64,000 nucleotides of DNA from Angiostrongylus vasorum (Eukaryota > Nematoda > Chromadorea > Rhabditida > Metastrongylidae), in NCBI GenBank assembly GCA_018806985.1, contig JADANN010000080.1, forward strand, positions 62,001 through 126,000, given 5' to 3'. Within the stretch, counting starts at the first letter, position 1. Each line of letters begins with the position of its first letter. The notes beneath the pieces are model-generated. The model did no database searches. It was given only the letters and a program-made list of their open reading frames with translations, and was not told the origin of the DNA. The translations under genes and the position numbers were made by a program. This document shows positions 12,136-24,955 of this stretch, one piece after another.

Positions 12136-12532
12136 CGATTGATACTTGGATACTTGGATACTCGGACGGCCCATCCTCACTCGTTGTGCGCGCCCCAGCA
12201 TATTCTGAATATTTCAGAGTTTTGCTGGTTAAGCCACTGTGCTTTCTTGGAGTCGCAAGCTCAGGGCTGCCAAAGTTTTCCCTTGGTCGTCCCACCACAG
12301 GCAGTAACAGCCCTTGTGGATCAGAAGAAGATTTGTCACTATGCCACTAGTTTGATAGCAGAACGGTGATGGATCTCGGTATTGGTTTACTCCTAGCTGG
12401 GCTCCCTAATAGATAGAAGCGCCGGACTCCTTCTCAGTTTGGGAGACCCTGCCGGAGTGATGAATCTCATCGTAGCCGGACACCGAGGAAGACCACCCAG
12501 CCACAATGAGGCGGTAAACCGTTGGGAGGCCA
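12136..12532 (-). repeat. RTE-tailed SINE, family B
   Basis: On the minus strand it runs from AACGGTTTACCGCCTCATTGTGG through a ~390-base body to the tail TCCAAGTATCCAAGTATC. It is the only clear family B copy on the minus strand; the six others run on +. Confidence 0.75.
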
Positions 12533-14542
12533 ACGATTGATAACGATATTTAAGTGTCTAATGTTTCCGGCGGAGAAGCGCCAGATGTGAAAGAAATGGA
12601 TATATTGTAGAACACTATTGTGTCCTCCTGGACGAAATCACCCTTGCTCATTTGCTTCCGTTTTTGCTGTGGAACACCTTGGGCAATGAAGTGATAGAAG
12701 TATATATCGGGAGCTCCAGAAAATCGCTATCCAAAATCCAAAGCTTTTTATTGCAATTAAAACAGTAGTACAATGAAGTTGTTCGTTTGTGCGGCATTTT
12801 CCGGCTCCGGATCTTTCCGATTGTTATTGTAACACCAGGCCTCGAACTTAGGTAATTTAACCGTTTGTACAACCATAACAACACAACAATGGCGAAGTGG
12901 CAATGATGAGATCTTCATTGCAAGAATATAAGTAAAAACCAGTAGGTAGAACGCACAAGCAATGGTAAAATACCTTATACAACAGTATTGTAGTGATTCG
13001 ATAGAGAAATAATCGTATCCAACATTGTTGGCCACTGAGTGTGGTAAGGTGGAAGTGGAATAGCTATTAGTTAAGGATCCACAGATCAACAGCGGATCTG
13101 TGGAAGGGCGGAGTAGGTGGGATGGCTAGACTTGGCTGAGGCTCATTGAGTAGGCATACAGGGTTCAACAATCAAGAAGAAGAGCTATACATATAGTATG
13201 TAGATGGTTGGAGTGCTAGGTGGAGAGAGAGCCGTGCAGAACCTGGTAGGGAATAGGTGCGTAGCCAAGAAGAGCAATTTCTTGCACAACGGTTGATTTG
13301 TGTTAGAAAGAATCAGAGAAATGGTAATAAATATTCAGACGAACGGTGACTATATTTACTATGCGATATCATTTTCGCATCGTGTGACTCCTATACAGGT
13401 CATTGACGCCTAAGTGCTTTCTTTCAGTGTGCTCCTTCTTCTTTTCTTCTGTTTCTTCTTCTTATTCAGCACAAGTTTTTTGCTTGGCTATGACTAAAAC
13501 AAGGATTAATTATTATATTAAACAACTTGCTCTGACAAAATGAGAAAATAAATGGGTTTTTTTTATTTGACATGGCCCATCGTCACATCTGTTTTTGTGA
13601 ATTCCAGTATCTCTTTAATTGGTTTCGTTCGCCTCACAGTCATCGTTCACGAAGGTCTTCGAACATTCCGCGTGTTGTTTCAGTATCTTTTTGAAGACTA
13701 CGTCTCGTTTATGAATTTCGTTGAACGCTGTTCGGGTCGCTCTTCCTGCAATCATGGAGAAAGCCGAGCTAAGGCGTTAGCAGGTGAAGTGGAAGAGAGC
13801 GTTGGGAAGGGGGCCGAACCAGTACCATGATTCCTGATGGAAGCCACTCTACTATCCACCTCGAAAATTTAACAGAAGAAAATAAAAGTGTTTGCTTCTA
13901 ATAAAGACAAATAGCGTAAGGAAAAAAATAGATGAAATAAGTGAAATGAAACGATAAAATAACAAGTCTTTGTGGTCTACTTAGTGCCGATTGATTGAAA
14001 AAGCAGAAATTTGGGCAGCAGAAAAGAAATGTAGTACAAAGCAAGTCGATATGACTTCGGTTATACATTTTTCACCAAGGAAACTACACACCAAAAACAA
14101 AAACAACTGTGACAATAATCAGCAATAAAGCGGAGCTAAGAAGGAATAGTGATGAATGCATGTGTTCTGACCTGTGATAGCGACACATTTGCACTTTGGC
14201 AGCCAGTGTGTAGTCTGTGGCTTCGAATTTCCAATTCGATGAGTCGTCAACGGATGAGTCGAACGGGAACCAGTTACTTATGCAACCTTCTGGATAATAG
14301 AGAATAGAATTCGCTACAAAAAATGATTGTCTTGTGCAACAGTGTCGTCGAAAAGGCAATGAAACACACCAATCACCTACAACACTAAGTCGAACCACCT
14401 TGTTTCCTTGTCCGTTGTTCTTGATTTTTCCTTGTCAACCATCGGGCATATTGATGTGCATCCATTGCATCTATAGGAAGACGCTTATGTTAGAATTTTA
14501 TCACTTTTGACCAAAGAAACCAGTGCAAAACTAAAAATTATA
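12533..14542. other. Gap, no supported gene; one weak ORF
   Basis: A minus-strand open frame at 14084-14398 ends in a strongly hydrophobic tail (LFLLSSALLLIIVTVVFVFGV in part), like a membrane anchor or GPI signal. I recognise no family and find no supporting exons. The + frame at 13552-13830 also lacks support. The rest is unremarkable. Confidence 0.3.
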
Positions 14543-17500
14543 TTATGAAAATAGACAAGAGGTGATGTAGTCATCCTCCTCGGACATAGCGTTAGGGTTC
14601 ATACTGGTCGCCGTCCGAAACAAATACTGATCCGACAGCACAGCAAACGAACACATCAACAAACGACTATTATTTTTACCATATTTATACCACCTGTACC
14701 ACCCGTCATCCTGCTGATCGTCGAGTGACTCGAGCGTGAACCAGTAAGTGTTCCATTTCTCCCTGTCGAGTGTAATAGTAACCCAGTGGATTCTGCTCTC
14801 TCTCGGCACTCGTTGAGCATCGTATCTTTCTTCTAGTCCTTTCGTAAAGAACGCTAACCATCGAGCCATTTTTTCTTCCTGCAGTGAGTTAACATCCCGA
14901 GGAATCCAGTCACTAACGGCTCTTGTCCATCGATTGTGGTTCATATGCATTATGCGTCCGGCCCACCTTATCTTCGACTGTTTGGCGTACAGAACGGCAT
15001 CTCTGATTTTTGATCGTTGACGCAGGTCGGAGCTCCGCTCCTTTCCCTCATTTGAGTGATACGCGATACTGTCATCTTCCTCCTTTCCATTGCGCATTCG
15101 AAAACGCAGAGTGGTCTTCCATTCCATTTACGTAGCGACCACGTTTCCGAAGCACACATTAAGTCAGAAAGAATAGTGTGGGATCGAAAAGATAGGGAAT
15201 CTCGACAGTCGAATAATCTTTGCTCAGCTCACTACATCCTCGTTGCTCTTGAAAGTTCCCCAAGCCTCTCCCTTTTCTCTAGCCCACTTCTGGAGCAAAC
15301 TCGTTCAGAATGTCGTCCTCCCTGGCTAGACAGACGTAGTAAGAGCATTCGGAGTTATTCCTATCGGTGAGCGTGGAGGAGGCATACGAACCTAGTCCAT
15401 TCCTCATGAACATTATTCGGTGACATTTAATCGAAAACTGATCTCTCCACGTGCTCTATCAAGTTCGTATGGGCAGTGCTTCGTTTTGTAAGATCTATGG
15501 CATCATCAAAGGAAAAATGATGTGATTGCTGACCAGAGATTTTCATTCCCTGTTCTCCTATTCCAGTATTGGCATGACGTCGACAAGACGCTGATGCTAA
15601 ATCATTTTCGCAACATAGTATCGTCTTGCCTAACACTTCTTTTGACGTCAGTTTTAATATCATTGTACAATGGTGATATCTTGGTTGCCAAATTTTCATA
15701 CATCTCACGAAGAATTGTTACATACTGAATAGGGCTCTCTGGCTGCCCAAAGCTTCATGAGATTCTATCTCAATGAGTCAAAAGTCTTCTTTAAGTCAAT
15801 GAAAGAAAGAGCGGTCTGTTGTACTCTCGCAATATTTTAGTGAGTCTTGCTATCGCGTACGGATGTGGCACATGTTACTCAGTCCCATTCTTGCTCGTAT
15901 GGCTGTCCCCTCTCCAGTATTTTGACAATCCTGTTTACGATGACTCGGGTGGAAAGTTTGTAGATGACAGACAGCAAGCAGATTGGGCGATAGTTGCTCA
16001 GATACTTAATTGTATATATACGAGGGAAGGACCTCACTGGTGCCGTGCTAACACATAAGCCCCCCAGAAATCGGTGTTCGATCTGGCTAGGGGCCATGGT
16101 TTTGCAGTTATCTCATCAGCCTAGTGGTTGTATCTTAGTCTTTATTCGACGAACTTCAAGTGGTCTTTGCGAACGGTCTTCCTAACCTCTGAATCCTCCA
16201 ACCTGGAATGCTTCAGGAGACAGTCTTTTGGGGAATTCCGAGCTCTCAGCTTTCACAGGGCTAACATTGAGCTGTAGAATGAGCAGCCGATCGTATTTCT
16301 CGACGATGTTATCAAATGCAGCATTTTTCCCAACAGCCACCAATGAGTTGAATAAAACCCAGTTCATGGTGGCTTCGATAAATTGTTTTATAAATGGAAT
16401 ATTGCACGCAGGAGCCGTGGTCTGAACCTATGTAGAATTTCAAGACAATGACAACATTGGTTAGGGAAAAGCCTTTGATTTTCTATGATGTGGTCTACTT
16501 TGTTATGGCACTCTCCATTTGGAGACTCCTACGTCCAAGGTTTCGTCTGCTGCTTCTGGATTTGCGAGTTACCATAAATGGTCTTGGCCTAATGATAAAC
16601 TCAGACAGCTATCCTGCTCGTTGCATTCTAATTCGTGTTTCCATGTGTGACGTTCTTCAGACGCTCTTCTGGATCCAATCTTAGCGATAAAATCTCTAAT
16701 GTATTCACTGAAGAATATATAATCTTTTTCCTTATTGTTGATCTACATCTCTTCAACCGTTAACATCCAATCCAGGTTGTTAGCTCTTTGAAAGAACCAG
16801 TTATTCATGTCAAAAACCGATGCTGTCAAGAACCTCGACGCCATCAAGTCCTCCACTGCCGAATGTTCCAAGGAACAGTTTTTCTACGCTGTCATAGACG
16901 GCGTTAAATGATCGGCGTCTTCTTGTCGCAGCCAGACCGATGACATATCTTATTCTTTCTGGCTGCCAGCACAAGTCCTCTATCGAAGACCCAGATGCTG
17001 CATGGTTCACTGCAGGTACAGATCGTCGCCTCATTCCTTCGAGATTTAAATCTTAGAATGGCACTGAAATTTTAGGAGCCCCCTAGGTACTCATTCTGCC
17101 CAACTTTGCCGTATCGGCGGCCTTCTTCGGGGTCAAGGGCAAGAGTTCCGTACATTTCGCAGTGTTTGACACTTGATTCCGACTCATAGCTTGCTGAGGC
17201 GTGAACGCGGGGATCTGGGTCTACTTAAGGGTAGCTTGCCAGTATCTCCTACAGTAGACAGGGGAGCTTATTTGTTGGAGGAGACTCCTGATTGCCTCCA
17301 AAATCTGAACTGAATCGTAGAATATAATCCGCACAAACCAGAACATACCCACACACATTCGCATGAATACATTAATCGCCACAGCAGAAAAAAGGGATTC
17401 CAATCCCTGGATCCATCTGTATCTCAGGGAAGTGAAGCTGGCATGTGGTCCGCTCCTAGCTCATTTCAGCCTCTGGGGCGCGCCACGGTGCCACACGACA

Positions 17501-17545
17501 AACCAGCATGAGGTCCCTCTATGAGGGAGATCCGGGCGCCATTAA
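14543..17545 (-). mobile_element. RTE-type non-LTR retrotransposon, nearly full length, decayed
   Basis: Read on the minus strand it runs from a 5' leader near 17545, shared with the other copy, through endonuclease remnants (IRYVIGLAATRRRRSFNAVYD near 16.9 kb). It continues into the reverse transcriptase (YLSNYRPICLLSVIYKLS near 15.97 kb and a damaged FADD box, SFDDAIDL, near 15.5 kb). The C-terminal part follows (IRWAGRIMHMNHNRWTRAVSDWIPRD near 14.9 kb). Frames are broken repeatedly, so it cannot be active. A family D SINE lies inside it at 16045-16140, so that SINE moved after this RTE arrived. Confidence 0.85.
16045..16140 (+). repeat. Family D SINE fragment nested in the RTE element
   Basis: GGTGTTCGATCTGGCTAGGGGCCATGGTTTTGCAGTTATCTCATCAGCCTAGTGG matches the B box and tail of family D. 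It interrupts the reverse transcriptase region of the minus-strand RTE copy. Confidence 0.6.
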
Positions 17546-20104
17546 TTATACAGGAGAAAGAAATACAAATCAGTAAGAGAAAGTGAAAAAAGGGAAGGAC
17601 TGTTGACCTAAGATTTTCCTTGAACTTGCGAGATAGCCATGCTTTAACTGTTTAACGTGATTGTCACAGATAGTTGAAGAACTTTTTGACCCAGAGAAGT
17701 TTACCTACTTCTGTTCCTTTAATGACGACTAGCACAGTCCCGGCTGCACTTCCGGACGGAATGGTTGAGCTGCTCACCAGCTTTGGGAGTCCCTAGTGGA
17801 GAAATAAACCCTATCTTTCCCTTACGAAACAATTTATCAGATAATCTAATGGCTGAATGATAGCGATCACCAACGGACAATCACTATCAAAAGCAAACGT
17901 CTTGTATAGAAGGGCGCTGCCGAGTTAGGTTAGTTTTTTGGGCGGTCCTCTTCTGAATTCGAGCCGATGTGATCACAAAGAAGGGAAGGAGGAAGAGCTG
18001 TGGACAAACGACTTGCTCAATCCGGCTTTGAAGAAGGCGAAGGCGTCGAAACGTCGGCCGAGTAAAGTTTTTATCAACCTATTGGTTGCTTATCAATGAA
18101 AGGCTACATTTTTGGTGAGTCGTTACGAGCTTAAAGGAAGGTCATTTTAAGAAATATAATCAAATAGAGTTGTGAATACAACTGCAATCGTGTAGAAGAA
18201 GGTAAAGATCGCTTTTCAGAATGAATATTGAAATCGCAAGCCAGATTAACAACTATGGTTTGGAACCAATAGAAAGAAGAAATAGAGACAGATGTATCAG
18301 ACGGGACTGCTATTCACTTTGCTCCACGAATCTCTTGAGAACTCCCAACAATTGGCTGACAATTTATTAAACAAAAGTAAAACCTGTTATCATCAGAAAA
18401 CGAACCGCTGTGATGAACAAGTTCGAGAAGCGAAGAGTGCTGGTAGCATTAGAGTTGCTCAATTCTATATGAAATACTACCAGTCCTAGAAAAGGAGGAA
18501 CCAGAAAATGAGACAAACTCACATAAATACTTGTCATGATGATATTATCAAGAGGCACGTTGTGCAGTTATAGACTATAGGGCATTTGGCATTGATTGAT
18601 CTCTTAGGGATAATCACGTCATGCATTCAGCAGCATTGGCATCGTTGAGGTAACTAGATGCATATTTGAGCGGCATATAAAAATGCCTGTCGTTATCTAC
18701 CGATGTATCTATCAAGTCATCATTTTTAACCTTCCAACTACGTTAAATGTTAAATTTTCCACCATGAGAGTAGTGAATGAAAGGCGGCATAGTTTGCCCA
18801 CAGCACGGTGCTAAATCGAGGAGCATTTGTGTATTACGGAGCACCTTTAATCAATGCGCTACACGTCCGCAATCACATCCCTCGCAAATGGCACTAACGG
18901 ACCTCCCAGTTTAAATGTAACTACACGCATAAGCTAATAGAACTCTGGCAGCGCATGAAAAGTCACAGTAATATGTTGCACTTTTTAACATGGCATAAGA
19001 AGCTTTCCGTTCACAATCAGCGCTGTAAACAACACATTTGTCTCATTTGTGCTAAATTTCTGGATTCAGAATTATGATAATACCAGAAGTCATGGAAAAC
19101 GGAAGAGGAAGTTTAGGCTTGAGTATCCCGCGAATATTAGAGCACAAATTCTGAAGATCTTCGAGTATCTTTCCCTAATTAATAAACAAATGCAAATGCT
19201 CTTAAATAGCCAATAAACGTTGCCAGTGACGTCAATAAACAATTATGAAAGGGGTTATAGGGCGGCACTTCGTCTACAATTTATGAACAGAATTTCATCT
19301 CAAAAATAACTCTATTCTCCACACCTGTTAGTTACTGAGACGCTCTCGGATTAACGTGAACCCTGCGCAGAAAATCCCTTCTTTTCATACAGGGAATCTT
19401 TTCTAACTATCTAGACAAGTTACAGGTGCACCTTTTTTCACACGACCTGTGTAATGTTTCTTTCTCGCGTGTACGGTGCAAAACATTCCACAGGCAGTGT
19501 GGTAAAACTACAACTGTATTTTGTCTAAACTGTTAGATAACGTTCTCTAAGTGGTAGAAAACATTCTCTTTAGTTTCTGTAGTTAGTAGTGAACGAATTT
19601 GCTAGTTCTGAAAAAAGTGGTCGGCTTCTCTCATCTTTCCCAATCGATTCGACCAATCGGACGACTAATCGCAAGAATTGCTGCCGTCTTGGAAAAGACC
19701 TAGTCACAAAGCCTTAAATTCTCCTCCGAAAGCAAAACCTTTGACGTTCGCATATGTTTTAGGTTAGGGGAACGCCATAGTGCGACCATCTCATGGCCAT
19801 AGATCGATGCATCCTTGGCCAACACTCAACACTAGAAGCGAAGATAGAACGCGACACATCATCAACCCGCAGATCATGAGCGATTGCGACCACTTTCATT
19901 GATGATGACGTCGGGAACCTTGAATCAAATGGAAGAATTGTTGGAGTTTAGCATTTAGATGAGAATGGGCCATCTATGTATCTAACAGTGTAATGCGGGC
20001 AGCAAAGATTTTTTTGCAGGACCCGAAAACGACAGTGGGAAATGGTTCACCTTGACAGTTTTATTACTGCGATTTACTACATTGGAAAAAGGACAAAGAG
20101 TTAG
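17546..20104. other. Gap, no supported gene; one recurring motif
   Basis: At about 18025-18100 the block GAAGGCGAAGGCGTCGAAACGTCGGCCGAGTAAAGTTTTTATCAACC occurs. Related text is seen at about 30655-30690 and 31508-31562. A weak open frame at 18292-18489 is not supported. Nothing else was recognised. Confidence 0.4.
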
Positions 20105-20605
20105 GCGTTGAATAACTCCTGAGTCAAGCATTATGTATTCGACTCTAGTAAGCATCGTAAAAATGTTGGATGATGGTTTGATTTGCTAAAGATTATCGAG
20201 CCTAGTTCATGCAGTCTTTTTATCCTGATAACAATTAGCTGACTTCTGAGAGATGGGACGTTCGATTGGAGTGGGGTACTGGAAGGAATCAGCAAAGGTC
20301 AAAAATCCATTGCGCTAAAAAAAATTAGTGCATTTAGTGCTGTTCAATACCTAAAGGGATGCGCCACGCATTCCACTTCATTATGCATTGTTAGAGGAGA
20401 CTGAATGCACATCTGCTTTATACAATGATTTGTATTTGCCTGCCGATATATCGAGTCAATTCTGCTCTGCTCCCAGACAAGTTTGGTGCAGGTTCACCGA
20501 ACCTGCGAGGATGGAATGCTTAGTGGACCGATGGCACGGGAGAGAACCAACATTCACATCTGTATCGCATGATGCTTCTAGCCACAGCGCTACATAGCCT
20601 CGTAT
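20105..20605 (-). repeat. Family A SINE remnants: a fragment and a degraded copy
   Basis: A short tail fragment lies at 20105-20175 (GGCGTTGAATAACTCCTGAGTCAAGC...CTAGTAAGCATCG). A strongly diverged full-length copy lies at 20340-20605. The second keeps GGGATGCGCCACGCATTCCACTTCATTATGCATTG and a degraded reversed head (CACAGCGCTACA). Confidence 0.6.
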
Positions 20606-21884
20606 CAGTTGCGTTACACGAGCTTTCCTACATTATCATTACCACAATTTCTTGTTTGCTAAAAAAAGCAACACTAAGCAGAAATTCAGCCTTTGTTCTA
20701 ATGTTTAGAACGGGTTGCAAGGATGCACAAATTGATGTGAAGTAAGACAAACGGGAAGAAATAACATCGGAGAAGACAGTCGGTAGTTGTCTACCTCATT
20801 TCACGGACTCGGACTATCAGCACTTTATTTTCAGCAAATCATTGAAAAAGGACAAATAAGTTATAATTTCAATAGTTAGAATAAGTGATTTCTGGTCCGT
20901 TTTGCTACTTAATTTCTTTTTCTTGTAGTTGCTAGTTTAGTTGGAACACCGCATTCTCAAATCAACGACGGAGAACTGCGGACACGGCGTTAGTGTTCAT
21001 GTCTTAGATAAAACATATCTGATGCGCAAAGCAGTTGTCAACCGCTTTAAAGGATTTAAACAACATGTACAAGCTTTTCAGTAGGATTGTCTTTTGCTTC
21101 GACTACAGATTTGAAGCTTTTTATAACGACTGCTTTGTGTATTCAACGAGATACTGGCTATCTTGAGACAAAAAAACCGTATAACAAGTGTAACTCAAGT
21201 TTAACAAGTAGTTGTAGAACATATTTTTTGGAAACGGCTGCAAAAGACCTACATGAGAAGAGTTGTCGTGTAACGTCCGGTGTTCAATGGAGCGCCTTCT
21301 TCCTGAATAGCCTGTCAGGCTGTTTTCTCCTTTTGAATATTTCTTTGTCTCTGCAAATGGGTGGTACGATTCATACATGAACGGACCGCGTTAAGTCGTC
21401 TAATAACATCAATATTTTGCACTGTTTGCCTTTAAATTTAGATTAGACGCACTTGCAAAGATACTGATGTTACTGTAAAGGCCCAATGGTCATTTGCTAT
21501 TTCTTTGAACTCATAAGTGAAAGGAGCAAGATCGCAACACAACGGATCTTCTTCATAAACCATCGGGGGTTCCTTCTCTACTCCCATTTGAAGAGTATTT
21601 TTACCGAATAGGTAGATTGTACTTATTGATGAAAATACAACCGATCGTCAAGAAGTAATTTGTTCTTTATAAACAGTCTAAGATTACTTTAATTTCTAGT
21701 GACTTCATATTCTAATTGCTAGTTTTTTTCGCATTCACGAGATTTCTAAAGAATTTGTTCTTGGAACTCAATACTCGACTACAGCAGTGGAAAACGGTGA
21801 TGTTGTTTCTGAAGGTATTTTTTCTTTGAGGTGGAAGAATTCTGCTGCGATGACAACTCGTCCACCAACGATTTGAAGAAAAAC
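20606..21884. other. Gap, no supported gene
   Basis: Overlapping short frames on both strands around 21.1-21.4 kb resemble chance frames. No repeat family was recognised. Confidence 0.35.
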
Positions 21885-22052
21885 TTCGTTACAACCACAA
21901 CGTTGCTGAGATACTTGCAAAAACTCCGTACCGCAGGTGTCTGCGGTGCGGAACGAACGCGTTATTACCCCTTTCCGGGGCTAACGCGTTCACCACCACA
22001 CCATACGGTTCCTTCTGTTCCGCCTGTCTCTTCGAAAAATTTCGTTGTTGGC
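21885..22052 (-). repeat. Interspersed repeat, family C (partial)
   Basis: Reversed copy: GCTGAGATACTTGCAAAAACTCCG, then GCAGGTGTCTGCGGTGCGGAACGAACGCG, then GGGGCTAACGCGTTCACCACCACACC. It lacks the opening block with GATCAATCCCG. Confidence 0.65.
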
Positions 22053-22905
22053 CGTGAATGATGTTCGCGTAAATGTCGCTGGCTCATTTTCATAACAAAA
22101 CGTTGGCGTTTATCCTCCTCGTTTTGTTCAAGCAGACCTAGCACCATCGATGGCTGCACTTTCATTATGGCCTTAGAATTGCATTCGTATTCTAATCGAA
22201 AGTTCATTCGGCTGAGAACATAGAGGATTAAATGCATTTCAGAAGCCAGCGATTGAGAGCGGTTTTACAATATCTCTGTGCGTCCCACTTTAATATTGGA
22301 AACTAACAGTTTTACTAGGAACATTTCAGGTGGTTTATTTCGTTCCATCTTAGAGAACAGTTTCAGCTGTAATGCTAGCAGCCTTTAGCACATACAATTG
22401 TCCCAAAGCCGCCTGTAGAGCAGCGCCTAGGTGTCCACCGCAACACACTCGTGGTCCTCGGGTTCCAGGTTAACCAAGTCCGTGCCTCCTTAGGGTCAAT
22501 GGATTGCTACCAGATTTATCTGAAAGGATAGCAACAGTGACTTGACACCAGTAAGTTACCGGGCCATTCCGTCACCTACAAGAGCTCCAATGGAGCTGAA
22601 CGCATGTCGTATCCACAGTGGATGTAACAGTGCTGAACTCACTGTCCTTTATCTTCACATAGGCCGAAAATGATGACGATTAGGCAGATATTGTAAGTGA
22701 TGCAGTACATCTTGTAAGACGAACCACCAAGAAAATACGAATTTACCTGGAGCATAAGCTACATTACAACTTGTAGCAAGACTAATCAGAACAGACTAAA
22801 GCGGTTGCTAGTTGTCGTCCCCTCCTACAATCTCATATTTTTCAGTGTTTCATTACAGTAATTTCAAGTCCTACAAATACGAAAAGGCAATGGAATTTTC
22901 CCTCC
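22053..22905. other. Gap, no supported gene
   Basis: No gene or known repeat was recognised. The frames present are short and overlap on both strands. Confidence 0.35.
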
Positions 22906-23287
22906 TTACGGTTTAGCGCCTCATCGTGGCTGGGAGGTGTTCCTGCGTGTCGAACTGAAATGTATAGCAGGGAATTCATCCCCTGGCAGGGTCTCGCAAG
23001 TTGAGAACGAGTCCGGCGTTTCCATCAGGAAGCCTAGCTAAGAGTAAACCATTACCAAGATCGACCACCGTCCTAGTATCAAAGTCGCATGGTGGTAAAT
23101 CTCCCTCTGATCCACAAGGGCTATGAGTACCCATGGTGGAGAAGATCTGGGACAGACTTTGGCCAGGCCGACTTCGGGATTCCAGGGAACCACGATGGCT
23201 TAACTAGCAAATCTCCGAAAAATGGTGAGTATGCTGGGGCCCGCACAACGAATGAGGATGGGCCGTTCAAGTATCAAGTAAGTAATG
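22906..23287 (+). repeat. RTE-tailed SINE, family B
   Basis: ACGGTTTAGCGCCTCATCGTGGCTGGGAGG opening, CGGCGTTTCCATCAGGAAGCC and GATCCACAAGGGCTATGAGTA middle blocks, and GGGGCCCGCACAACGAATGAGGATGGGCC leading to the GTATCAAGTAAGTAA tail. Confidence 0.75.
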
Positions 23288-24955
23288 AAATTTTCAGCTA
23301 ACTGCGTAAATATTAATATTAGCAACGTTTACAGATCTTCATCCTATTAGTTCTTTTCCTAGTTTTTTTTAAAGCATTGTTTTTTTTTATAATAAAAGTA
23401 GTGCAATATACAGGGAAACTAAATCGAAAATGGAAAGATTTTCTTTTCGAAACCGGATTGTTGAAATAGAAAACATATGGTGTACTTCGAATTCGCAAAT
23501 GCAATCTATGAATGTGACGTTGTCAACTTTGATGGATTACCAACTGAAGTCTACACCTAGGGCGTTAAATAATTGTAACGTTATAAAAAGATGAAAGCAT
23601 GATGATTCAAGGGAACTCGGATGAGGGAAAAACGATCAATATAGGATCTGTTGGGATTCTGATAGAATCCACTGAACAGCTTACTCCATCCTGATGTAAT
23701 TGTTCACTCACTTGACTCCGACAGTTTTTTCAGCTCTGTGATATGTGATAGTGACAGAAAAACACTAAATACTTTAGCCAAATCAAAGTTCTGTCCAATA
23801 CAATGGCTGTGCCATCGACGTCTTCTAAGGCTGGACAGGCACAATCAACAAGAACGAAACCGGTTTCTGAAGTTTGGACCTTTGAAGAATACGCCATCTC
23901 CGAGAGCCGGCAAAATGCGTCACAATAAATAAACATTAGCTGACCAGAGACATCACTCCTGGTGGAAGTAAAGAACGTTGAATGGAGAATAAAAACAACG
24001 TCGTAGGGGACCCAAAATGAGAGGAAAACATGCCTGCTAAACTTGCCAACCAGCAAATTTCATAGCTGAAAACAACTTCTCAGATCCTCAGAACGAAGTA
24101 GGAGCCATCACCGAATGCGACCATTATAGACGGTTGTCGCAAGGAAATGAACCCAGTGAAAGAAATGCTGAAGCACGCGCGACTCGTGAAGACACTTCAC
24201 CTGGATCTCCATGTCGGTAAGGTGTCCCTTCTAAAATTTATTTGAAGCATATATTATAACACCTAAATGCTTTAACTGCTCAGTTCCACAATGGCTTGTC
24301 CGGGTACAATTTCCATCTGATTCGTAATTTGCTGATCAGGGCAAACTCCATTCCACTGAGAATTCCAATGATTTTCGTTGAACAATGTGGCAGAGCTGCT
24401 CATTTGGGCTTCCCCTTGTGTACTTTTTTTTAAACATCAAGACTAAAAAAACAGTCATTAAAAATGTAAGGCACCTCATATTCTTTTTTCTTGTTGATAG
24501 GATTAATTCTTCTGTTAGGAACATGGTTTCTCAGTGACTGACGATAATTTCTCCACCACTACAGTGTTTAAAGAGTCCGGAACCTTATGGAGCTGTAAAA
24601 GAAAAACTTTTTCTCAATCGTACTAATGACTAAATGTCATTTGAAATAAATTTCATATGCCTGATGACGGTGTTCAAGTTTCCATTTTCAGTGTAGAAGA
24701 GTCGGATCCACACAGAAACAATATATATGAGAACACCACCTTGTCCTTCTGGAAGAAACTCCATGTGCTTACTTGCTTCGACGTACCAAATGTGACACAT
24801 TAAGCAATAAAGTGGCAGAAATATGTACCACGAGCTCCAGCAAATCAGATCTTCATCGTGATGAAATAACGAAATTTTATCTGGTAGGCAAATACTTGCA
24901 CACTTCAGTGATTCTTATTACAATCAAAAAAATTCACAACGAACCGTCATTTCGG
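23288..24955. other. Gap, no supported gene
   Basis: AT-rich, with several short frames and no recognised domain, RNA gene or repeat family. Confidence 0.35.
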
